A DNA stretch of 64,000 nucleotides from Hippopus hippopus (taxonomy: Eukaryota > Mollusca > Bivalvia > Cardiida > Cardiidae), in contig OX328109.1 in the NCBI GenBank assembly GCA_946811185.2, positions 35,820,129 to 35,884,128 of the forward strand, given 5' to 3'. The position numbers were made by a program, and so were the translations under genes. Below, piece by piece: positions 13,701 to 25,700 of the stretch. The notes below the pieces were generated by a model. The model made no database searches and was not told the origin of the DNA. It worked only from the letters and a program-made list of their open reading frames with translations. The number at the start of each line of letters is the position of its first letter. Positions within the stretch are counted from its first letter, which is position 1.

Positions 13701-16700
13701 CTTACCTTTGAATAATACTTTGCTGTAAATGTCTTCCCTGCTGGTATTGCATGACACCTCTTGAATCGAAAAAGATGATGAACATCAGTTTTTTTTTGCT
13801 GAGAGGTTCACTAAGGCCTGTACTGATGACGGTATATCTGGATGTTTCCACATGCATGAGTCTGGTGACCAGCCCACATAGCTCAATTGGTAGAGCGTAG
13901 GACTCGTGAACGTGATGTTTCGGGTCACATGAGGGTGTGGGTGCGATTCCCATAGCTGGCCATCTAAAATTACTAATAGTCTTTCAGATAAGATGTTAAA
14001 CCGATGTCCCGTGTGACGATGCTATACACTGAGCACGTAAAAGAGCCAGGCGTAACTTAGGATGGGTTTCGTTTTGTATCGTCGGTATCCCCCGTAACAA
14101 TACTAACAGCCTTCAAAGGGAGGGGGGGGGGGTGCCCATATGGACAACCTGTGGTGACGATAAATAAACACAAATTCAATCAATCATGAGTCTGGTTTCC
14201 TTTCTAGGTCCAGACTCTAATCCAGGTTTCATCTGCTGTAATAATTGAGTTCATGAAACAGTGGCCAAGGGTGCTCTCGTTTAAAAAATTTTTATTTTCT
14301 TAATTTGCAGTCCTGATACATCTTTCATTCCAAGTACGCCATCGTTTAAAAAAATTTTTATTTTCTTAATTTGCAGTCCTGATACATCTTTCATTCCAAG
14401 TACGCCATCTACGCCAGCTGCTCAGAGAAGATCTGTATATAACCAGAACTACCCTAACACTAGCACTTTCACCAGTCCTCCATCAGAAAACATGAGCAGT
14501 CCATATTTTATGTAAGTACTCAAGATGATCTATGTGTAATCATAACTCTACAAAGATCTTTGCAATCTCCGCATTCGATGATTGTGGAGAGCCCATATTT
14601 TACATAGGTACCCAGAGAAAACCTGTATTACCAGTACTACTCTAACAGCATCACCAGACCTTTTTCAGGAAAGATTGGCATTCTGTATCATGCATGGCTC
14701 AGTGGTAAAGTGTAGGACTCGTGACCTGGAGGCCCCGGGTTCAAGCCTCACTGGATCCACTGCTTTTTGAGGGAATGTCCTTGGGCAAGACACTTCAGAG
14801 CCCTAGCCTAGTACCAGTGAAACCCAGGAAATGCATGAATATGTGAGCTGTCGCCGTGATAGGATTAAAATAATGTTGAAAACAGCTTAAAACACCGTTC
14901 AATAAGTCTTTATTTTTTAACCCTTTACTGCACAATGCCGACTTTTAACGACCCTGAGAAAGAATGCTTTTGAAAACATTATGAGAAAATGCTGGTATCC
15001 AGCACTTTCCTTTTCTCATAATATTTTCTACTCTATGAAAGGCCAATTTTATGTTTTGAGTAACATTCAGCTTGTTGTCTGTGAATGGTTTCAATTAGGA
15101 CAAGGCTAAAATTTTGTCGTCTGGAAGAGAGTTATATAAGAACTGAGGTGTTTGTGTTTACCTAGAGTTATACTTGCACCTTCACCTGTCCCCTGTCAGA
15201 AATTACAGGTAGTCAATAAAATTTAAGTACCCCAAGATGTCTGTGTTAAAACCTTTCTGGGCTTTTCATAGGAGGAACCAGGGAATTTTCACAGACAGTA
15301 TAGATCAAGATCATACTGCTCAAAACATGCAGTCTGGTCTTGGATGTATACCCACTGCTTGAGTAGTCAAGCTTGTATTGTAAAATTTTTGTCTGGAAAT
15401 TTTGTTATTTATTAGCATTTAATAATAGAAAATGATAAGTTAGTAGCCCATTTCTCGCAACTTTTTACCTCCAGAAACAAAGCTGCAGAAGACAACAATG
15501 GCTACATCTTGGTCAGATACGTAATTGAGCCATGCTCTGGCAAAAGGGGGCTTAATGCATCTGTGATGCATGATACCAAGCAAGTCAATGAAAACTTTTG
15601 CCATCAAAAAGTTTTGGCCCAGGTCAGCCTGTGCATAATGCGCAGGCTGACCTGGGTGACTACTTTTTGCAAATGCAGTAAGCCCCCTTTTCACAGAGTA
15701 TGTCTCATATAATCAATGTAAATTTATGTTTTATTGTACATGAATACATTGAAAGACATTATAAAAAAGTACAAATTGCATGTTATAAGCAATTTATCCT
15801 ACTGCCAATTTGTTTTCTAAGATGCTCTGCTACTTGTGGTTTTAACAAATTTTTGGCTGGAGGTAATTAGCTAAACATTTGAATTATTTCAGGAAAAGGG
15901 ACAAGTATTCACCGAAGGTTACTACAGGCTCTGTAAATAGAGTGGAAAGTTCACCTCGAGTCACAAGCACACCGATTCATCTTGAAAAGGACAAATCACC
16001 AGTCATGCATGATAAAACCCATAACAACACAAACACGGACAATCTTATTCATACTGTTTATGCACCATCTATTCCAGGGCTTCCGCTAAACACACAACTA
16101 TTAAGTATTATGAACTCGGCAGCTGTTCCAAAAGGTAAGTCCTATTGTATTGTGTTAAACAAAGGCTTTCCTAATGAACAAATGTTTTATGTAGACCCAG
16201 CAAAAACAGCACATGCAACTTCAAAGGGTAGGTTCTACCTTCTGTTATCTTATTATGTTGTTTTTCTTTTTAGTATGAGGGCTGTCCCAAAATGTCGTAG
16301 ACAACAATATTTTCATGGAACCGGACGTCAGATTTCAGTAAAATTTGTATGTTGTATCCTTTGGTCATTTGTGCATATTCCCGTATAAAATAAAAAAAAA
16401 TCAAAATCGCAAATCGTACATTTTATGAACTTATTTACACGAATGGGTTACCTAACCCAGTGCACACCAAAATATGACAGGGTTTTATGAGCATGGTACA
16501 TCTTTACATGTCTAGAGTTCCAATCATGGTCATAACTGCAGGAAATCATTCGACGTGGATTAACGTCATTGCATTTGACATCATTACACTAAAGGATGCT
16601 TATGTAACTTTATTTTGAAAAAAGTTATAGGATTAAACCTAATGCAGTGGTTAATTCCAACATGCTCAAAATGGGGACATCAAAGGAAATGGCTGCGCAG

Positions 16701-19700
16701 TGGAATGTTATTGAATATCAGTTGCGGGGACATAGATTCGAAAACTTCAATGAACTGCGACAGGAAACTCTGCGAGTGTTGAGCAATTTGAAAAGCAAGC
16801 GGTTCGAATATGTATACGATAAGTGGATCACAGGCCACCGTAAACGCATCGAGCACCATGGAGTGTACTTTGAAAAAGAATAAATTATTTTCTAGGGACG
16901 TCATGACGTTGAAGTTAGTGTGCGCCGGTTATGTATGGGTAGCTTATTTTAAATCGCGATAGATTGAGCAATTCTTAAGGTAGTTAGTTTATATTTCACA
17001 CACATTTGCACAAAGCTCTTGTAAAGAATTCAGAAACTTGCTGAATCTATTTTGTTGACACTGGTTGTGTTACAGCGTTTGTCTATGCTCTTTTGGGACA
17101 GCCCTCGTATTTACAACAAACACAAGACAATAATCTGGATTTGTATTTGAGCCATGCTCTGGCAAAAGGCTGTCTAATGCATCTACATGATGCATTATAT
17201 CAAGTAAGTCATCACATAATTATGGATCCATTAAGTCCAGTTTGTCTAACAACTGATTGCATCATGAGATAGAATGGTCCTTTGACAAGCAGAAAATTTA
17301 CAAAATTTCAGTAGCAGAAAGTTTTGACCCATGCAGCCTGTGTAGACTGTAGATACTTTTTGCAGATGCAATTAGTCCCCATTTTCACAGAGCATGGCTG
17401 ATTTGTTTTTGAATCTGGAATATGTTGGCATGTGATTTTTCGTTGCAAAAAACAGTTTTGATGCAAGCTTTTTGCAAGCCAATAAAAGTTTTGCTAGACA
17501 TAATTATTTGATTTAAAAAAAAAAAGTGTCTCAAAAGCCAATCCATTTTGGATTCTATGTTTCATATCAGTGTATCTGTAAAATTCTTGTTAATATTTTA
17601 GTTGTATGACAGTATACATATGTATTTGAAAATTGCAAAAAATGAGAATAAATTTTGACAGGAGCATATGACAAAAGAAGAAAAAAAAATCAAGGAAAAT
17701 TACATATAACTACATGTACTTGATTTTTAAAACTAAATATAAAAAAAGGGTTTTCAGCTTTGTCACAATCAAAATCTTTACAAGTTAAGCCTAAATTTCA
17801 AGGGAAAATATTGGTAAGCTACATAGGTCAGCCGTGTTTTTTAAATGAGGCATGTGTATTTAAATGAGACTTGCTCTGTTAAAAGGGGGCTTAATGCAGC
17901 TGGCAAATGTTCAGACCCAGGTAAGCCCACTCAGGCTGACCTTGGTCGAAACTTTTTGATATTGGTCAATTGTATGCATGTCAAAGGACCAGTTTTCCTC
18001 ATGATTTAGTTGATTGTTAGACAAAATTGATTTTATGGATCCATTGTTATTTGATGGATATGCATTAACTCTTTACCACACAATCCCGACTTTTAACGAC
18101 CCTGACAGAGAAAGCTTTTGAAAACATTATGGGAAAAGGAGAAAATGCTGGTAACCCTCCCCAAAACAAATTTTAATTTTTGAGTCACATCTGATTTGTC
18201 ATCTGCAAATGCTTTCAATTTGGACCAGTCTATAATTTTGTCGTTTGGTAAAGAATTAAAACCCCTTTTGATTAGAGCATGGCTCAAATGTGTGAAAACA
18301 ATGCTTCTATTTTATTTTTGGAAGGATTTCCTACCAGTGCCACAGGCAGCTTACCTGCACAAACCCAGAACAACAACGTAGGATCAGCTGGGCAGCCAAA
18401 GATCAACATGCCATCACAAATACCAAACAGTGTGGAAATAACTAAACAGCCAAATTCCAATGTACCTACACAAATGCTAAACAATAAGGATGGAAATAAG
18501 CAGCCAATGAAAACTTTTGCCATCACCTGTGCACCTGGTCAACCAATCATGGACCAGCTTAAACAGATTCTAAGTTCTCCATCTTTACCTAAAGATGAGC
18601 CGTACCATATGATATTTAACAGGGGAACACCGCAGGAACAGACACTTCTTATAGAACCCAACAAACAGGGAAAGAGTGACAATCAAGGAACTTCATGTAA
18701 ATATAAAGTCTTGTAGTTACCTTCTTTAGTCTTATGCACCATGCAGCAGGCTACATCTAAAAACACCGTGGCAAAAGAAAAGAAATTCTGATAAAAGATA
18801 ATTTTTCCATATGCTAAGGTGCTTCCAGATTTATTTTAGTTTCAAACAATACTGTTCACGTGGATATGTATGTGTGTCAAAAAATTTGTGAATTACGGAT
18901 TACAGATATTTTGGGTATGGAAATGTTAGCAAATTCAAGACACTCACTATTCGTTGGTATACTTGTGGTAAAATATGAAAACAGAAAAGTTTATGAATTT
19001 TTCAAATTCGCAAAATCGCAAAAATTTCCACATCACAAAAATTTCCATTTACATTTGATGCTGATTTTTCATACTTCATAAGGATGTTTTCAAAGTCATC
19101 TACTGCAAAAACCTTAAGGAGGTAATTTCTATAGTTGAACTGAAGAAAACCCTCAGTGCACCTTTTCCCACAATGTTTTTTAAATTTTTATAATATATGT
19201 ATTTTCAAATTTTTATAGTAACTGATTGCAGCTTTAATCTTTACCATACTAAAAAATTTTTAACTCGTCCATATTGAAAGCTTTGCACATTATAAATTAA
19301 ATTTGGCACACATGATAAGATTTTTCCTGGAAGGTTAGGAAATATAGTGGGAAAAGGAGAAAATGCTGGTAACCAGCATTTTGTCCTTTTTCCATGATAT
19401 TTTCAAAATTTATTTTTTCCTGGGTTGTTATCACTCTGGATTGTTTGGTAAAGGGTCAGAGGTTTTTATGATTTATTAGAAATGTTGAAACAGAGATGAG
19501 TAAATTTACTCCTTTTTTACATTTTATTCTATCTTTACTCCTAATGATTTACTCATATTTACATGTACATGTATTTCTCAGCTAAAGACAGTCCTGATAG
19601 CAGTAAGACAGTCGACCCTGTTCAAGGTCCCGGTGATATGGCTGTCAAGAAAGATGACAAGATAGCAGGTATATTTTTTTTCATCTTTTTTTTCTATGAT

Positions 19701-22700
19701 AACTTGTATGTAAATGGCAAAGGTTTTAAAAGATGTATATTTTTATCTCAACTTTGCTGTTTTTAAAAGGAATTATGGAAGTATGGTCATTGTTCTGTCC
19801 TCATCTGTGCTGTTGTCATGTATTCTCTTATATCTCTGTTACTACTGAAGATATTTACTTGGGCTAACTGTTAACTATCACAAGCAGAAGCAAGTCTAGA
19901 AGAGTAGGTAGCTCTAAATATGTTAAACACAGTTATGCCCCACATAACTCAGTTTTAACGATTCTGAAGAAGAGGGCTTTGGCAAACATTATGGGAAAAG
20001 GAGATAATGTTGATGTCCACTATTTTATCCTTTTCCCACATTCTTTTCAACCCCTTCATAGACAAATTATACCTTTTCCACATTTCATTTGTTATTCTGC
20101 AGATGATTTGATTTGGACAAGTGAAATTATGTGTAGTGTGGGGAAGAGTAAAAGAGATAACACAAATGAATTGTAAGAAATGTTGATACAGAAATAATTT
20201 TACTCAAAATTTACTTCAATGATTTTCTCTTATTTACATATGAGCCATGCTCTGGCAAAAGGGGGTTTAATGCATCTCTGTAATGCATTGTTCCAAGCAA
20301 GACATCACAAAATTAGGGATAGATAAAATCCATTTCGTCTAATCATCAACTGAATCATGAAGTAGACTGGCCCTAGGGCATGCAGAAAACACCGATAGCA
20401 AAAAGATTTGTCCCAGGTCAGCCTGCGCGGACTGCGCAGGCTGACCTGGGTCGATACTTTTTGCAGATGCATGAAGCCACCTTTTCACAGAGCACAACTC
20501 ATTTCTTTATCAGCTATAGAGGGTCCTGAAGACAGTAAAGCAGCAGACCCGGGTCCTGGTAAAGTGGTTGTCAAGAGGGAAGAAAAGATAGCAGGTATTT
20601 TTTTAACTCTCTTTGTATAATTACTTGCTTTTAAATGGCCAAAATTAAACCTTGTGATGGTTAATTGTTTAACTAAAACATAATTTGAATTTATTTAAAA
20701 GGGCAGAAAACAACATGGTTGATTGATTGATTGTATGGTGTTTAACCCCCGTTTTCAACATTATTTCAGTTATATTACGGCAGCCAGTGCACCTATCCAT
20801 GCTTTCCTGGAGTTTCTTTTACCAGTACTCCCCACAATATTCTTTCCAAGCCACTGGCTGCTTCCCACATAACCATCATCGAAACAGTGACCAGCTGTGA
20901 GAGAGGAATGAATCCTGTTGCAATGACTAACATCAATCCTCGGAAAGAAATTGGCTGAGCCAGGGATCGAGCCAGCGACCCTCCTGTTCTTGAGTCCTGT
21001 ATGCTATTGACTATTAAATTGACATAAAATACCATTTATCCAATTGCACAATTATAGAATCAACCAATCAATTATCCAGTCAACCAATCAATCACTCAAA
21101 CAATCATTCTTCAGTAGGTACGCCAGTTCCAAAGATCCTTGAAGAACCACATTCAAATATACCCACGCCAGTTTTAGAAGAAAGCAACAAGTTTTTGAAG
21201 TTCTGTAAGCTGACCAATCCAAATACGAACAAGATACCAGTTGCTGCTGTGACACCACAACCAAAACAACTGGTAGAATTCTAAGTGCTATTCACAACAT
21301 GTAAATTTAGACAAGGTCATATTTTGTCATGCAAAAACTTTTACTTATTTTTATCTCTTTTACTGCTGGAAATATTTACTTCAATGTTGGCTATTTATTA
21401 CATATTAAAAGGGGGAACCCATGAAACAAGGGCATGTAACCCTCAAAATTGTTTTTACAGTTATACCCCTTTTGCAAATGAATCTACAGAAAAAATACCT
21501 GCACACATGCAGTTTTTTTGTTCAAAAATGAATCCATATTTGCTTACACTAAGCTCATTACCAAACACAAAATTTTAGACTTTACCAAATAGATAGAATT
21601 TTCAGATGACAAATTAGATGTGACCAAAATGATTGGATTTGTTTGTAAAAGGGTTGTAACCAGCATTTTCTCCCATTTTCCACCATGTTTTTGAAAGCCT
21701 TTCGTGGGACTTGTTTAGACAGGAATAGTTTGGTAAGGGTTATGGAATGCTGACCATGCCAAGTTTTGTTTTTCTTTATACAAGGTTTTGGGAGAAAAAT
21801 TGGACAACCCAAGACAAAGTACAGTTTCACCTGTCCTCTTTGAACCGAGTTCCAAGGAGACCACGGAACAAGGCACAGATAAAAACCAAATCATAGACAA
21901 TACAACAACATCGAAAGACGATACAACTGCAGCACAACTTAGTGAGCTAGTTTACAAGAGAAAACCAATTTTTAAAAAAGAGTTGAATAGTAATTCAAAT
22001 GTTGACGGTGAGCTGAGAGCTAATGACATCAAAACTACATCTATGGGTGATAGTGTAGTAAAAGAGGAAAATGAGACAAAACCAAATGCTGGCAGAGAGA
22101 AGGGTGCTGTCAGTGATAAAAGAATTTCAAAAGATTTTATGTCAAGTGATATCATAAGCAAAGCTTCACAAGAAGATTCTTTAAGCTGTAAAAAAGATCA
22201 AATGCTAGAGAAACAAGAAAGTTCGACAAAAAAGAGAACTTCTAGGGGAAAGTTTGACAGATCAGTTATTGAAAAACTGAAAATAGGTCGAAGGAAGACG
22301 ATTGAATCTAAAGAACACATGACTGAGACCAGTCCTTGTCGAAATGAAAAAGAGGCCTTACAAGATATCACCAGTACAACTACAGTTTCTCATAATCAAA
22401 ATCAGATAGAGACTGACAGCCAGTCAGATGAGGAATTTCTATGTACAAGAAGGAAATCGGGGCGTAAAAGATTGTCCAATGGGAAGAATAGACAGTCCTC
22501 AAAAAGGCAGAAAGGGGTTCAGTATGAGCAGGAAATGGAATCATATCAGGAAAATAAGGTAGGTAATTGAAGTCTGCTAAACCCTTAAACACACAGTCCT
22601 GGCTTTTAATGACCCCTAGAAAGGATGCTTTTGAAAACATTGTGGGAAAAGGAGAAAATGCTGCTAACCAGCATTTTCTCCTTTTCTCACAATGTCTTCT

Positions 22701-25700
22701 AAGCTATCAGTGACAAATGTGATCATTTAACCACTTTTAATTTGGCATCTGCAAATGCTTTGAATTGGGACCTGTTTAAAATTTTGTCGTTTTTTAAAGA
22801 ATAAAAATATAAACTTTGATACTGAAAGAATGATTTCTTTTTCAATGTATTCCTCTTATGCAGATTTTATTTTGATTTACATAAGACATAGTTTTCAAAA
22901 AGTTGTTGTCAAATAGTGAAATATGCTATTTTTTACACATTAAGACTGATTGATAATTTGTAAGCCTTGTATTGAAGGAGTTAAGCAGGGATGTCCTTTT
23001 TCAGCCCAAATATTCCCTGTCTATTTAAGGCTGTGTATCCAAAGACTGGTATCATTTGGTCAGTTTATGTTGAAGAGTTAGCACTTTAAAGTAAACAGGG
23101 CAAGTGACTATTGCAAAATAGACAAAATTGCTGAAAGAGTACTGATTCAGTATTTGTGGAAGAAAGGTCTAGCACCTAGGGATATCCATTTTGATGTTGT
23201 AGCAAAACTAGGGAATGATTTCACTTCATATGAAAAGGTTGGTTGCAGGATTTAAGCATGGCAGGCAGAGCCTTGAGGATCATGCCCGTCCTGGAAGACC
23301 AGTAAATGTTGCAACCCCAGAAATGGTCAATTAAGTCCTCTGCATGTTGGGTACCAAGATTTTCAAAAGTTGATCAGAATGCACTTGGCAGACTTTGGCG
23401 CATGCTTATCTGAACCTTTTTAGAGGCAGGTCCTGCTGACTTTCTGCAGAGGTTTATGACTATGGATGAAACACGGGTCATTTCATCTCAGAGGCCAAAC
23501 AACTGTCTATACAGTGGAAGCACCCTGGTTCACGGCTGCCAGATAAGGGAAAGAATGTTCCATCAGCTACAAAGGTTATGTTTTCTGGGATGCTGATGGT
23601 ATTCTGACAGTAGATTATCTGTAACAGGGATAAACAAACATACTATGCCCCACTTTGTAGGCTATTAAGAGAAAATATTAAACTCAAAAGTTAAACTGGA
23701 AAACTCAGTAAAGGTGTGTTGTTCCTTCAGGACAATGCTCCTGTTCACAAGTATGTCATTGCCATAGCTGCCATTAATGATTGTGGCTTAGAATTGATTG
23801 AGTATCCACCTTATTTGCCTGATCTCATACATCTGTTTCCAAATTGAATAAAAGCCATTTCAGTTACCCACTTTTGGTTAGAGGATGATGTCGTACATGC
23901 AATGGAGGACTATCTGATTGGTCAAGAAAAGGACTTGTTTAACCCTTAACCACACAAAATGTTTGACTCATCTGCAATGAAAGCATTTGCTGAGAAGAAA
24001 CATGGTTCAAATGATGAGTATTGTTTCTGATAGGGTAGAAAAGATTTTGGGAAAAGGAGAAAATGCTGTTTTCCAGCATTTTCTTCTTTTCCTAGAATGT
24101 TTCAAAAGCCTCTTTCCTCAGGGTCGTTAAAAGTGGGGATTGTGTGGTAAAGGGTTACAAGTAGCATTGAGGCCCTTAGATGTCACTGGCTAAAGTGTAG
24201 ATACTGTAAGGGATCCTATTGAAAAATACATGTAATGCAATATGTGTGTCAAAAGTGAAACCTTTACATAGGAGGCTGACAATTTATCTATCAGCCCTAC
24301 AACATAAAACTTCAATTGACAACAAAATTTATTTATGTCTAAATTTAAAGCCTTTGCAGACCAAAACTTAAATGTGGCTCAAATGATGAGATTGGTGTTC
24401 AAACACAGTTGGAAAAAATGCTGGTTTCTGATCTTGATCCACACTGTCTGCAAAAGCCAACAAAGTCACATTTACCAGGTTAAGTGTTAAGGTTGCACCC
24501 ATGGATCTTAGTATGACAAACTCAAGGTATTGGCACTGGAGGTTGAGGAACAGTCTGCATGGATAAATTCTTCTTCATGCTGTACATTTTGCAACCTATG
24601 ACTTTTTATCTGAAAACTTTTGTTTTATTCAGGATGTTGTTTCAGACAGTTTAACCTGTGCCAAATGTGGGAATGAAATCATAAAAATGAAAGGTATGTC
24701 TCGTCATTGTATCATTGTTTATATTAACAAGCTTTTTTGTTTTTAGCTCACCTGTTTTTGAAGGAAACATGAAGATAATGTCATTATATATGTCATCTTC
24801 AGCATTGTCATTGTGCTGAAAACTTACACTTTCTGATATATCTGTCATTTATGTATGAGCATCTCAGTTTTGTGTCCTTTTCCCATCCTGCAGTTTTCAA
24901 CCCATGAAATTTTAATACAAGATTTCCTATCATGGGAACCAGCACACCTACAATTTTCATCTTGATTGGTTACCTGTAACAGAGGTTTCTTCCTGATCCA
25001 CTGACCAGTCAGCATTGCTAAAACCATTGCTAAGCTTTGTATGCTTGTTATCCTTAACCTTTTACCATAATGACCCAGAGGAAGAAAGCTTTTGAAAACA
25101 TTGTCAGAAAAGGAGAAAATGCTGGTAACCAGCATTTTGTCCTTTTCCAGCAATGCTTTCTACCCTATCAAGGACAAATTTGCAGAGTACAAATTAAAAG
25201 GTGACATAAATGTTACAATTAGTCTTTAAGAATTTAGAAAACATTGTGGGAAAAGGAGATTTGCTGGTTACCATCATATTCTTCTTTTACCGCTATGTTT
25301 TCCAAAACCATCTTTCTTGGGGTCATTAAAAGTCCAGGTTGTGTGGTGAAGGATTAACTCTCTACAATACATCAAAATTTAGACTTGAGCAAATTGAAAG
25401 AATCTTCAGAAGATGATTACGCCTTTTTTTATGTCACTGACAGTTTAAGTTTCCTTTACAGATACCTTGAGCAGAAAGGAGTGTCCAAAGTTCATACAAA
25501 AATTATGTGGCCAAAAGCAGGCAACAGTATTTACTAGTACGATACCTGACCTCGAAGAAACTTCAATGAAAGTTCTTGTAATAAACTCTGATAAAGGTAT
25601 GTAACTTTTGAATAAGGTTCTGTTTATTGACATCTATGCCAGCAAAGGGTGATTCCTTGACTCCATACTACTCCCTTCTATTCACCCTGGGCTGGTTAAG

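Noticed and set aside
13870..13970. Possible functional tRNA genes from A/B-box-like sequences (also 14690, 31672, 42853, 44070)
   Set aside because: The heads do not fold into full cloverleafs and are followed by shared SINE bodies and tails; they are tRNA-derived SINEs.
16647..16883. 78-codon open frame as an independent gene
   Set aside because: It is the C-terminal remnant of a mariner transposase inside a TIR- and TA-bounded deleted element.
21273..21284. Stop codon (ttctaa) after exon 21118-21272 as the end of BRIP1
   Set aside because: A donor ctg|gtagaa lies just before it and joins in phase to a 258-codon open exon at 21785, so a downstream continuation is more likely; a short isoform is possible.
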